Positions 54,717 through 63,236 of a stretch of 64,000 bases of DNA are shown piece by piece (positions within the stretch are counted from its first letter, which is position 1; the number at the start of each line of letters is the position of its first letter). The stretch is taken from NCBI RefSeq assembly GCF_003337275.1, contig NZ_QPJQ01000003.1, forward strand, positions 62,001 to 126,000. The letters are read 5' to 3'. Both the position numbers and the translations under genes were made by a program. The stretch comes from Marinomonas foliarum (lineage in GTDB: Bacteria > Pseudomonadota > Gammaproteobacteria > Pseudomonadales > Marinomonadaceae). The notes under the pieces are model-generated. The model had not been told where the DNA came from and searched no databases. It saw only the letters and a program-made list of their open reading frames with translations.

Positions 54717-56318
54717 ATGCAAACTTATAATAATAAAACACAGCAAGCGAGCAATACGATCAATCAACAAGGCCCAACTTGGGCGGCGATGAACCCTGAA
54801 TTCGTAGCGAGAATGCAATTGCAAAACCGTTTTAATACGGGGTTAGATATCGCCAAATACACAGCTAAAATCATGCGTGAAGACATGGCGAGCTACGACA
54901 AAGATCCAGCGAATTACACCCAGTCTTTGGGGTGCTGGCATGGTTTTGTTGGCCAACAAAAAATGATTTCTATCAAGAAGCATTTTGGCACCACACGTAG
55001 CCGTTACTTGTACCTGTCTGGTTGGATGGTCGCTGCCATGCGTTCTGAGTTTGGCCCATTGCCAGATCAATCTATGCATGAAAAAACGTCTGTGCCAGCG
55101 TTGATTGAAGAGTTGTACACCTTTTTGAAGCAAGCGGATGCCCGTGAATTACAGCACATATTTAAAGAAATGGATGACGCCAGAGAAGCGGGTGATCAAG
55201 TCCGTGAACAAGCCGCTCAGCAAAAAATTGATAACTTCGAAACCCATGTAGTGCCAATTATCGCGGATATTGATGCAGGCTTTGGTAACGAAGAAGCGAC
55301 CTATTTGCTAGCGAAAAAAATGATTGAAGCGGGCGCTTGTTGTATCCAGATCGAAAACCAAGTGTCTGATGCAAAGCAATGTGGTCACCAAGATGGCAAG
55401 GTGACAGTTCCTCATGAAGATTTCTTAGCGAAAATTAACGCGGTACGTTATGCCTTTTTAGAACTGGGTGTAGACGATGGTGTGATCGTAGCGCGTACGG
55501 ATTCGTTAGGCGCGGGTTTAACGCAAAAAATTCCTGTATCGCAAACGCCTGGAGATTTAGCCGACCAATACAATGCCTTTATCGATGGCGAAGAAGTGAC
55601 CTCACTTGCGCAGATGCAATCTGGCGATATGGCAATCAAACTGGGCGAGCGATTAATTAAGCCCACTCGTTTGCCGAATGGTTTGGTGCGCTTTAAACCG
55701 AATACGGGTGAAGACCGCGTGGTGTTGGATTGCATTACCTCTTTGCAAAATGGCGCGGATCTATTGTGGATCGAAACGGAAAAACCACATATTGGGCAAA
55801 TCGCCGCGATTGTGAATCGTATTCGTGACGTTATGCCAAATGCCAAGCTTGTGTATAACAATAGTCCTTCTTTCAACTGGACATTGAACTTCCGTCAGCA
55901 AGTGTTTGATGCGTGGTTGGAAGAAGGCAAAGATGTTAGCCAATACCAACGTGAGAAACTGATGTCACAAGATTTTGATGGCAGCATGTTAGCCGAGGAA
56001 GCGGATGAGCGTATTCGACGCTTCCAGAAAGATGCCGCTGCGCAAGCAGGTATCTTCCATCATTTGATTACCTTGCCGACGTACCATACGGCCGCCTTGT
56101 CTACGGATAATTTGGCGAAAGATTACTTCGGTGAGCTAGGCATGTTGGGTTATGTGAGAGAAGTACAGCGCAAGGAAATTCGCCAAGGCTTGGCCTGTGT
56201 GAAACACCAAGACATGTCGGGTTCTAACATAGGTGATGATCACAAAGAGTACTTTTCTGGTGAGCAAGCGCTTAAAGCATCTGGCAAAGATAACACCATG
56301 AATCAATTTGCAGTCTGA
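54717..56318 (+). CDS. aceA: Isocitrate lyase (long form)
   Basis: Splits isocitrate into glyoxylate and succinate, allowing growth on acetate or fatty acids. 533 aa from the ATG at 54717 with GAAGAG upstream; a GTG at 54705 is unlikely. The catalytic signature reads KQCGHQDGKV, the variant of the long ~530-aa isocitrate lyases (as in Pseudomonas), not the KKCGH of the short form. DIDAGFGNEEATYLLAKKMIEAG and VYNNSPSFNW are also present. Partner of glcB in the shunt. Confidence 0.97.
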   Translation: MQTYNNKTQQASNTINQQGPTWAAMNPEFVARMQLQNRFNTGLDIAKYTAKIMREDMASYDKDPANYTQSLGCWHGFVGQQKMISIKKHFGTTRSRYLYLSGWMVAAMRSEFGPLPDQSMHEKTSVPALIEELYTFLKQADARELQHIFKEMDDAREAGDQVREQAAQQKIDNFETHVVPIIADIDAGFGNEEATYLLAKKMIEAGACCIQIENQVSDAKQCGHQDGKVTVPHEDFLAKINAVRYAFLELGVDDGVIVARTDSLGAGLTQKIPVSQTPGDLADQYNAFIDGEEVTSLAQMQSGDMAIKLGERLIKPTRLPNGLVRFKPNTGEDRVVLDCITSLQNGADLLWIETEKPHIGQIAAIVNRIRDVMPNAKLVYNNSPSFNWTLNFRQQVFDAWLEEGKDVSQYQREKLMSQDFDGSMLAEEADERIRRFQKDAAAQAGIFHHLITLPTYHTAALSTDNLAKDYFGELGMLGYVREVQRKEIRQGLACVKHQDMSGSNIGDDHKEYFSGEQALKASGKDNTMNQFAV

Positions 56319-56357
56319 TGAAATGAAATAAGCGTCAGAGTGTATTGATAACAAAGA

Positions 56358-56385
56358 CCAGCAGTCTTCCCCCTGCTGGTTTTTT
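56358..56385 (+). terminator. Terminator of glcB-aceA
   Basis: CCAGCAG / CTGCTGG, loop of 8 bases, followed by six T. Confidence 0.9.
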
Positions 56386-56487
56386 GCTTAGTTTTTAATA
56401 TTTTGTAAATGGATTATTATGGTGTAAGTCAGTTTTTTGGAAACTGGTTTTCTCAAACTTTTTTGGCCACTGAATTCGAGGGTTTTA

Positions 56488-58323
56488 TTGAATAATTCAC
56501 GTTATGCGCTGGGTGATAAGCAAGTTAGTGAGATTAGCTTAAAAGATTTAGCTAAACGTTCTCGATATGGCGGGATCTTTTACTTACTTGCGTTTTGGGC
56601 TGCTGTTTTTAGTTCCGCAACGGCGCGTGAGCATCTAGATACTATTGGCGTTTTTTCCGGCTGTTTTATGCTTCTCCAAATCTATCGCTTGGTTTTGTTT
56701 TTCAAAGTATTTTCTTCACACGATATAGATTACCCTTCGTACTTCTCTCGTTATGCTTTTATTTATAATTCCTCCGCTATTGTGTGGGTTAGTGGCTCTG
56801 CTTGGCTTTTTTATATTAATCCGATTGTCGACTTGGCAGTAACCATTAATATGATGGCGGCGGCAGGTATCAGCATTGGTGGCATCACTGTATTAGCTCC
56901 TTCCTATAAAATAATGCGCAGCTATTGGCTGTTAATCTGTTTGCCTTTTGCTTTGTCGGCGGGTGTGTTTTTGAATGAGCCTGGTAACTTGATTGTTGTT
57001 GGCTTAATTCTGGGTTATGGCCTGTTTATTTTGATGACGGGAAAGCAACAAAACCGTGCTTATTGGCAGGCGCTGAATGACAATTTAAAGCTGTCAGAGC
57101 AGGCTGAAGAGCTTGAGAAAGCGAAAATAGCGGCCGAGTTAGCGGGGCAGGCCAAAGCCGATTTTTTATCTTCGATGACCCATGAATTACGGACGCCCAT
57201 GAATGGCGTACTTGGTATGGCGCAATTACTTGCGATGGGAGACCTTAACGAAAAGCAACAGCAGCAGGTTACGGTGATCAACAACGCTGGTAGAACACTG
57301 ATGCACATTATTAATAATATATTAGATTACTCGAAAATTAATGCCGAGCAATTAGAATTGGAAAAAGTTGCATTTAGCCCGCGTAAGGTTGTTGATGAAG
57401 TAATGTTGCTGCTTTCACCTCAGTTTGAAAAAAAGCCAATAACGCTAACGTGTGCAATAGATGATATACCAGAGCTAGTCCAAGGAGACTCTTTCCGGCT
57501 TCATCAAATCCTTTATAACCTTGTTGGTAATGCCTTTAAATTTACCGATGAAGGGACAATTTCGATTGAGGTTTCTAGTAAGCAAAGTGATGACGACAAG
57601 ACTGTAATTTTGTCTTTTGCTATTAGAGACACGGGCATTGGTATATCGTCTGAAGAGCAACAGCAAATTTTTGAGCAGTTTTATCAGGTTAACCATTTTA
57701 ATCCTAATATCCGAGGCACGGGGTTGGGGCTAAGTATTACACAGCGTTTAGTCGAGCTTATGGGGGGGACTATTTCTGTTGAAAGTGAAGTGGGTGTGGG
57801 CAGTACTTTTACTATCGAGATTCCTTTTGCTCTGACTGTCCCGTCGGTTTTTAAGGAGTCACTAGAGTCTGGGAGTACATTAACAAAACCTGATCTCCCA
57901 ACTAACTTGCATGTTCTGTTGGCTGAAGATAATAAAGTAAATCAAATGATCTGCGAGCAGTTCTTCTTTAAATTGGGATGTTCGGTGGATTTAGTAGAAA
58001 CGGGCGTTATGGCGTTGGAGAGGTTTAATGGCTCTCAACATTATGATGTTATTTTCATGGACTGTAACATGCCGGAAATGGACGGCTTTTCAACCACTGT
58101 TGCTATTAGGCAGATTGAAAAAAGCAAAGGTCTAAATCAAACTCCGATTATCGCTCTGACTGCCCATGTGGAAGAAGATATTAAGCGACAATGCCTTGAT
58201 TCTGGTATGAATGCTTTTATCAGTAAACCTTTCTTGTTTGAAGACCTGGAGTCCATAGTAAACAAAGTTCGAGCTGGTATGCGCAATGAGATTACATTAA
58301 AAGAGGTTAGCAAAAAGAGTTAG
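56488..58323 (+). CDS. Membrane hybrid sensor histidine kinase
   Basis: 611 aa from a TTG at 56488 with GAGGG just upstream; an earlier TTG at 56437 lacks one. The N-terminal ~180 residues hold about six helices in a seven-TM-like sensor region. A short coiled coil follows (~195-225). Next is HisKA with the phosphoacceptor in MTHELRTPMNGVLGMAQLL, then HATPase (QILYNLVGNAFKFTDEG, RDTGIGIS, GTGLGLSI). The C-terminal receiver has phospho-Asp in FMDCNMPEMDG. No HPt or separate regulator is nearby, so the output partner is elsewhere. The signal is unknown. Confidence 0.93.
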   Translation: MNNSRYALGDKQVSEISLKDLAKRSRYGGIFYLLAFWAAVFSSATAREHLDTIGVFSGCFMLLQIYRLVLFFKVFSSHDIDYPSYFSRYAFIYNSSAIVWVSGSAWLFYINPIVDLAVTINMMAAAGISIGGITVLAPSYKIMRSYWLLICLPFALSAGVFLNEPGNLIVVGLILGYGLFILMTGKQQNRAYWQALNDNLKLSEQAEELEKAKIAAELAGQAKADFLSSMTHELRTPMNGVLGMAQLLAMGDLNEKQQQQVTVINNAGRTLMHIINNILDYSKINAEQLELEKVAFSPRKVVDEVMLLLSPQFEKKPITLTCAIDDIPELVQGDSFRLHQILYNLVGNAFKFTDEGTISIEVSSKQSDDDKTVILSFAIRDTGIGISSEEQQQIFEQFYQVNHFNPNIRGTGLGLSITQRLVELMGGTISVESEVGVGSTFTIEIPFALTVPSVFKESLESGSTLTKPDLPTNLHVLLAEDNKVNQMICEQFFFKLGCSVDLVETGVMALERFNGSQHYDVIFMDCNMPEMDGFSTTVAIRQIEKSKGLNQTPIIALTAHVEEDIKRQCLDSGMNAFISKPFLFEDLESIVNKVRAGMRNEITLKEVSKKS

Positions 58324-58385
58324 GTTACTTTTCATTGGCTGATTTCTTTGCATCGGTTAATCCGTGAGGTCAAGCATTTCAAGTT

Positions 58386-58423
58386 AAGCCTAAGCCATTG
58401 AAACTCAATGCTTGGGCTTTTTT
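58386..58423 (+). terminator. Terminator of the histidine kinase gene
   Basis: AAGCCTAAGC-C-ATTGA pairs with TCAAT-GCTTGGGCTT (one bulge, one T-G), loop AAC, then TTTTTTA. Confidence 0.88.
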
Positions 58424-58514
58424 ATGTCTGTTCATTAAATCGTCACAGCGAAACGCTAATCTTTGTGAGAATCATAGAAGTACGACAAGTACTCTCACAT
58501 AAAAGGGCGAAAAA

Positions 58515-59933
58515 ATGACAAGTAAAATTTGGTTAGCAAGTTTGGTCTCAGTTGGTGTTTTATCGGGTTGTACGACGAACTCCGCTACGACATCGACAAC
58601 CGGTTTTGTTGATAGTTTTCCATCAGAAGGTAGTGAACTGCCTTACTCTGTATTGCGTAATGATTTGATCGATGGAAAAACTAATCGACCATTCGAAATT
58701 CGTAATGGTGGTTTTGGGTCGGCTATGGTAGCGAACCCAAATCAAGCTAACCAGTTTTATGCGTTGACAGATCGTGGTCCAAATGCAAATTATAATGGCG
58801 GTTACGGTAAGGGGAAAAGCTTTCCTGTCGCTTCTTACACGCCTCGTATTGGTCTTTTCGAAGTCGATGCAGGTGGCAAAGTCACTATGGTTAAAAGTAT
58901 TTTGCTTAAACGTCCAAATGGCAGTTTGATTTCTGGTTTGCCAAATACCTCTGCGTTAGGTGGAACAGGTGAAACTCCCTATCATGCCGATGGTAGCCCT
59001 GTGTTGATGGATGATAGTAAGCCGCATGATAAGACAACCAATCCTATTAAGCTGGATGATTACGGTTTAGATGGGGAGGGTTTAGTCGCACTTAAAGATG
59101 GTACGTTTTGGGTGAGCGATGAGTATGGTCCGCACATTGTTCACTTCGATAGCAACGGTGTGGAGATTGGCCGCATTAATGCGTTTAAAGACGACAGTCG
59201 TAACGTCTATCATCTGCCTGCTGTTTTTGCGCATCGTCGAGCCAACCGAGGCATGGAAGGGCTAGCCATTACGCCAGACGAAACGACCTTAGTTGGCATC
59301 ATGCAATCGACTTTGCAGAACCCAGATAAAGCGGCACAAAAAAGTGATTTAACGCGTATTGTCACAGTGAATTTAACCACGGGTAAAACTGAGCAGTATT
59401 TGTATCGCCAAGAGAAAAATGAAAACTCGAATTCTGAAATATCGGCTTTAACGACGAATAAGTTCTTGGTTATTGAGCGAGATGGCGCCTTTTTACTAGG
59501 CGGCCCTGGTGGTGACTCTAAAGCCAAGCCGAATGCCCAAAAGCATGTTTACCGTATTGATTTAACAACAGGCACGCCGCTTTCATCGATTAGTCTGTCA
59601 GACTCTGTTAAGCGTGATGATAGTCACGGTTTAATGATCGAAGGTTTAACGCTAGAGCAGTTCGCGATGAAAAATGGCTGGGATGCTTTGTCAGATAGAG
59701 GGGTCAAGCCTGTGAATAAAGCTTTGGTGGTTGATATGGTGAAAGCAACTTCTTATCCACACGATAAAATGGAAGGCTTGTGGGTGATTGATGATCATCA
59801 TCTTGGTGTATTAAACGATGATGATTTTGCTACCTGGTCGACTAAAGGAAAATTAGAGCAAAAATTATTGGATAATACGACAGTGGATTCTAATAAACTT
59901 TATATTATTAAAGCTGATTTGATGGGGAATTAA
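58515..59933 (+). CDS. Phytase-like / esterase-like lipoprotein
   Basis: 472 aa. Signal peptide with lipobox LSGC (cleavage before Cys19), so a lipoprotein. The body matches the esterase-like domain of phytase family (PF13449-like), a beta-propeller type fold: ALTDRGPNANYNGG, GLDGEGLVALKDGTFWVSDEYGPHIVHFD, NRGMEGLAITPDETTLVGIMQ, EISALTTNKFLVIERDG and HDKMEGLWVIDDHHLGVLNDDDF. AAGGG precedes the ATG. The substrate is undetermined; phosphate-ester hydrolysis is a family-level guess. Confidence 0.87.
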   Translation: MTSKIWLASLVSVGVLSGCTTNSATTSTTGFVDSFPSEGSELPYSVLRNDLIDGKTNRPFEIRNGGFGSAMVANPNQANQFYALTDRGPNANYNGGYGKGKSFPVASYTPRIGLFEVDAGGKVTMVKSILLKRPNGSLISGLPNTSALGGTGETPYHADGSPVLMDDSKPHDKTTNPIKLDDYGLDGEGLVALKDGTFWVSDEYGPHIVHFDSNGVEIGRINAFKDDSRNVYHLPAVFAHRRANRGMEGLAITPDETTLVGIMQSTLQNPDKAAQKSDLTRIVTVNLTTGKTEQYLYRQEKNENSNSEISALTTNKFLVIERDGAFLLGGPGGDSKAKPNAQKHVYRIDLTTGTPLSSISLSDSVKRDDSHGLMIEGLTLEQFAMKNGWDALSDRGVKPVNKALVVDMVKATSYPHDKMEGLWVIDDHHLGVLNDDDFATWSTKGKLEQKLLDNTTVDSNKLYIIKADLMGN

Positions 59934-59960
59934 TTCCTCCAAAGAATGATTTTTAAAAAA

Positions 59961-59987
59961 GAAATGCCGCAGTGCATTTCTTTTTTT
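59961..59987 (+). terminator. Terminator of the phytase-like gene
   Basis: GAAATGC / GCATTTC, loop CGCAGT, extended by A/T pairs, followed by seven T. Confidence 0.9.
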
Positions 59988-60228
59988 ATTTTATGAAATG
60001 ATTATTCTTGTAAGGGCTTCTTTAAATTGAAAAGCAAACCTATTCCTGCAGGCCATGCTCCTACCGAGAGAGTTAAGTTGATTGACCTTTAAAATAACAT
60101 TTTTTATAAGCGATGAATTCCGTTTTTAAATCATTTAGGCCCACTATTTTTGGGTTTTTATTAGTGACTATACATATTGGCAAAGAAATTGCTTTGATAG
60201 CGGTCTTAAGATTTTACAGGACATTAAA
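59988..60228. other. Spacer before the double-Cache gene
   Basis: About 240 bases, AT-rich, presumably with the promoter of the next gene; AGGA lies before its ATG. No repeat or RNA structure recognised. Confidence 0.4.
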
Positions 60229-62217
60229 ATGGAAGTGTTTCTTTCAAAGAACCAGTCTTTGATAAAACGTTTTATTAGAGGCATTGATAAGTACGATCAG
60301 ACATTGCATTCATTAAGTTCGTGGTGGGGGAAAATATCTCTAATAGGGAAGATTAATAGTTTAGAAGTTGCATCGACCATTTTGGAAGATATGGACCATA
60401 CGTTGGATCAGTTCCACCACCTTCAGAAACGCTTAATTGAAAGTCTAACGAATGAACAGGCTCGAAAGGTGGTGACTCAGGACCTAGCCCGTTGTCAGAT
60501 GGCTATCGATGTATTAATACGTAATTTGTTTGAACGAACAGCTGATATCGGATTCTTATCAGCCGATTATGATGTTGTCCAATTTCTAAAAAATAATGAT
60601 ATAAAAGAAGAAGATAAAGATTTTTTGAGGCTCAGACTACAAGCCTATGTCGATATATATTCTGTCTATCAGGACGTGTTATTGATTGCACCCGATGGGG
60701 ATCTGGTTTTTCAGCTTAGTCAGCCTGCTCGCAATGAAAACGTGCAAGATGCCTTCATTCAACAAGCGCTGGCTAAGCCAGATCAATACGTCGAGTATTT
60801 TGGCTGTACTAGCTTGTTAGAGGGAACACAGCCGAACCTCTTGTATGCCAATGCAGTTGTAGATGAAGGGAAAGTGGTTGGTGTTATTGTATTATGTTTT
60901 CGCTTTGATAATGAGCTAGAGGAAATTACTAATCGCCTTTTATTTGAACAGGAAGAAAACCATTTCTTGCTCTTAAATGGCGCAGGGGATGTTCTGTTCG
61001 CCCCACAATATTATAAGCAAACTTTTCCAGAGAATCTAACAATCAGCTTGTCACCTAAAATGGTGTCTTTAAATAACAAAAAAATGGTGCAAGTAACTGC
61101 CAAAGGACAAGCTTACCAAGGCTATTCTGGACCTAAAGATTGGAATGTAGGGTCTTTATTAGCACTTGAAACAATAGGGCAAGAGACTATTGATGAACAT
61201 AGCTTCGCTTCTTTTACGCACTTAACGGGTATTATTTCAGCTGACTTATTTGATATTCGGCATCAATCCATATCAATCAATGATGACCTAGAGCTGATTG
61301 TATTAAATGGCATCATCACGGCTGCGCGTAAGGAAGCGGTTGAATTTATGCCTGTGTTAGAAGCGATAAAAAAAATAGGGCGGGATATTGATAATGTATT
61401 TGCCGATTCGATTAAATCTTTATTTTCTACAATAGTCTCTGGTCAATTAAATTCGATACGCTTACAGGCAAGTTTGGCTGTCGATATCATGGACCGTAAT
61501 TTGTATGAGCGTGCGAATGATTGTCGCTGGTGGAGCCTAGGTAGCCAATTGCAGTTAGCTTTGTCGAGTACAAAAATTGATACTGCGAGTATTCGTGAAA
61601 CGCTTGCCAAGATTCATTCTCTTTATACGGTTTACCACACTTTATATGTCTATGATCAGAATGGGCATTATGTGGCTTTTTCTGATGATAGCTACCAGGA
61701 CAAAGTTGGTCTGCCTATAGAGAAAAGCTCTTGTGGGCAGGCTGTGTTTAAGTTGCAAGATATCTATGCCTATAGCGTATCCGCTTTTACAACATTTGAC
61801 TGTTATGGCGGAGAGCACACTTATATTTATAATGCAGCAATACGAGACTCACAAGATAGTCGTCAGACCATTGGTGGAATTGGGATTGTTTTCGATTCCA
61901 AGCATGAGTTTAGGGCCATTCTTCAAGATATTTTGCCTCGTGAAAATGGTAAAGTGAAAGCGGGGGCTAAGGCAGTGTTCACCACGGATACAGGTTTTGT
62001 TGTATCCAGTTCATCGGATGATCATCCGGTTGGCTCTGTATTTTGGGTTGATATTGATCGTACGGAACTGCAACAAAATGGCTCGACAGCTTCTATTATT
62101 AAATTAGCTGATAAGGCTTATCTTGTTGGTGCTGCAAAGTCAGAAGGTTATCGAGAATACAAACGTCAGGATGGGTATGAGAATAGTATAGTTTCTTGGG
62201 TGCTTGTTCCTTGTTAG
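60229..62217 (+). CDS. Soluble double-Cache sensor protein without output domain
   Basis: 662 aa, no signal peptide, no membrane helix. It contains two related sensor halves. Half 1 (~90-300) has MAIDVLIRNLFERTADIGFL and YSVYQDVLLIAPDGDLVF; half 2 (~415-640) has LAVDIMDRNLYERANDCRWW and YTVYHTLYVYDQNGHYVAF. The equivalence shows an internal duplication. Between them, ELIVLNGIITAARKEA (~355-370) resembles the LNAAIEAARAGE signalling tip of methyl-accepting proteins. No GGDEF, kinase or effector domain. Probably a cytoplasmic Cache-type ligand sensor linked to chemotaxis or c-di-GMP signalling. Family not named with certainty. Confidence 0.72.
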   Translation: MEVFLSKNQSLIKRFIRGIDKYDQTLHSLSSWWGKISLIGKINSLEVASTILEDMDHTLDQFHHLQKRLIESLTNEQARKVVTQDLARCQMAIDVLIRNLFERTADIGFLSADYDVVQFLKNNDIKEEDKDFLRLRLQAYVDIYSVYQDVLLIAPDGDLVFQLSQPARNENVQDAFIQQALAKPDQYVEYFGCTSLLEGTQPNLLYANAVVDEGKVVGVIVLCFRFDNELEEITNRLLFEQEENHFLLLNGAGDVLFAPQYYKQTFPENLTISLSPKMVSLNNKKMVQVTAKGQAYQGYSGPKDWNVGSLLALETIGQETIDEHSFASFTHLTGIISADLFDIRHQSISINDDLELIVLNGIITAARKEAVEFMPVLEAIKKIGRDIDNVFADSIKSLFSTIVSGQLNSIRLQASLAVDIMDRNLYERANDCRWWSLGSQLQLALSSTKIDTASIRETLAKIHSLYTVYHTLYVYDQNGHYVAFSDDSYQDKVGLPIEKSSCGQAVFKLQDIYAYSVSAFTTFDCYGGEHTYIYNAAIRDSQDSRQTIGGIGIVFDSKHEFRAILQDILPRENGKVKAGAKAVFTTDTGFVVSSSSDDHPVGSVFWVDIDRTELQQNGSTASIIKLADKAYLVGAAKSEGYREYKRQDGYENSIVSWVLVPC

Positions 62218-62311
62218 TGTAAAAAATATTAAGCTGATGCTGTGGAAGATATGATAATTTAATGGTTCCATTGTGTTTTAAAAACATGACATTAACCCTA
62301 AGAAACATTGT

Positions 62312-62806
62312 ATGAATTTAGAGTCGTTATTTTCTATTGATCCTTATCGTTGGAGCTCGATAGCTACCGCTATTTTTTGCGGTGTCATTGTTGGTTTAGA
62401 GCGTCAGTTAAGGGGAAAGCCTGTAGGAATTAGAACCTCGGCGCTAATTGTATTGGGCACTTATGTGTTTATTGCCTCGTCGATGTTTATTGCTGCTGAG
62501 ACGACAGATCCTTCTCGAATTATTGGGCAGGTGATTACTGGAATTGGTTTTCTTGGGGCTGGTGTTATGTTGTCTAAAGATGGTGCCGTTATTGGTGTGA
62601 CCTCTGCTGCAACGATTTGGACACTTGCTGCCATTGGGGTATGCATTGCGATTATTGGCTCTTATGTGGCGATTAAATTGTCTTTTGTTGTTGTCGCTAT
62701 TTTATATGGTGTAGATATTCTTGAAGGCTATTCGTCGAATTTTACTCGCGGAGTACATTCTAAATACAGTCGCTGGCGTAAACGAGACGTGAATAGAGAG
62801 GACTAG
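62312..62806 (+). CDS. MgtC/SapB-family membrane protein
   Basis: 164 aa, four to five helices with GVIVGLERQLRGKPVGIRTSALIVLGTYVF and QVITGIGFLGAGVML, the MgtC/SapB N-domain core. It lacks the soluble ACT-like C-domain of longer MgtC proteins; instead a short basic tail follows. MgtC proteins modulate ATP synthase and Mg2+ adaptation. The next gene starts with the base after the stop. Confidence 0.9.
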   Translation: MNLESLFSIDPYRWSSIATAIFCGVIVGLERQLRGKPVGIRTSALIVLGTYVFIASSMFIAAETTDPSRIIGQVITGIGFLGAGVMLSKDGAVIGVTSAATIWTLAAIGVCIAIIGSYVAIKLSFVVVAILYGVDILEGYSSNFTRGVHSKYSRWRKRDVNRED

Positions 62807-63235
62807 ATGGTTTCAGGTTATCGAGTGAGTAGTGATAGTAATGAAATGGATGTTGACGTCATTTATAGTTACATATCGAGCTCTTATTGGGCAGCGGGCA
62901 TACCTAAAGAAACGCTTAAAAAAGCGCTAGAAAACTCGCTGTGCTTTGGGGTGTTTTCGTCTGATGGGAAGCAAGTTGGCTTTGCTAGAATGATTACGGA
63001 CCAAGCCACTTTTGCGTATTTGGCGGATGTTTTTATTGATGAAGAGCACCGAGGACAGGGGCTGTCAAAGTGGTTGATGCAGCGTGTTCATGAGCATCCA
63101 TCACTACAGGGATTGCGAAGGATTTTATTGGCTACTCGAGACGCGCATAGTTTATATCAGCAGTTTGGTTATACCGCATTGGGTTCACCTGAGACTTTTA
63201 TGCAAAAATGGCAGCCTGATGTCTACAAAGGGTAG
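62807..63235 (+). CDS. GNAT-family acetyltransferase
   Basis: 142 aa. The GNAT core is visible: FARMITDQATFAYLADVFIDEEHRGQGLSKWLMQRV (acetyl-CoA loop HRGQGLSKWL) and the C-terminal HSLYQQFGYTAL. The ATG is the base after the MgtC stop, with AGAGGAC upstream, so it is translationally linked to it. The substrate is unknown. Convergent with the next gene with only one base between stops. Confidence 0.88.
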   Translation: MVSGYRVSSDSNEMDVDVIYSYISSSYWAAGIPKETLKKALENSLCFGVFSSDGKQVGFARMITDQATFAYLADVFIDEEHRGQGLSKWLMQRVHEHPSLQGLRRILLATRDAHSLYQQFGYTALGSPETFMQKWQPDVYKG

Positions 63236-63236
63236 T

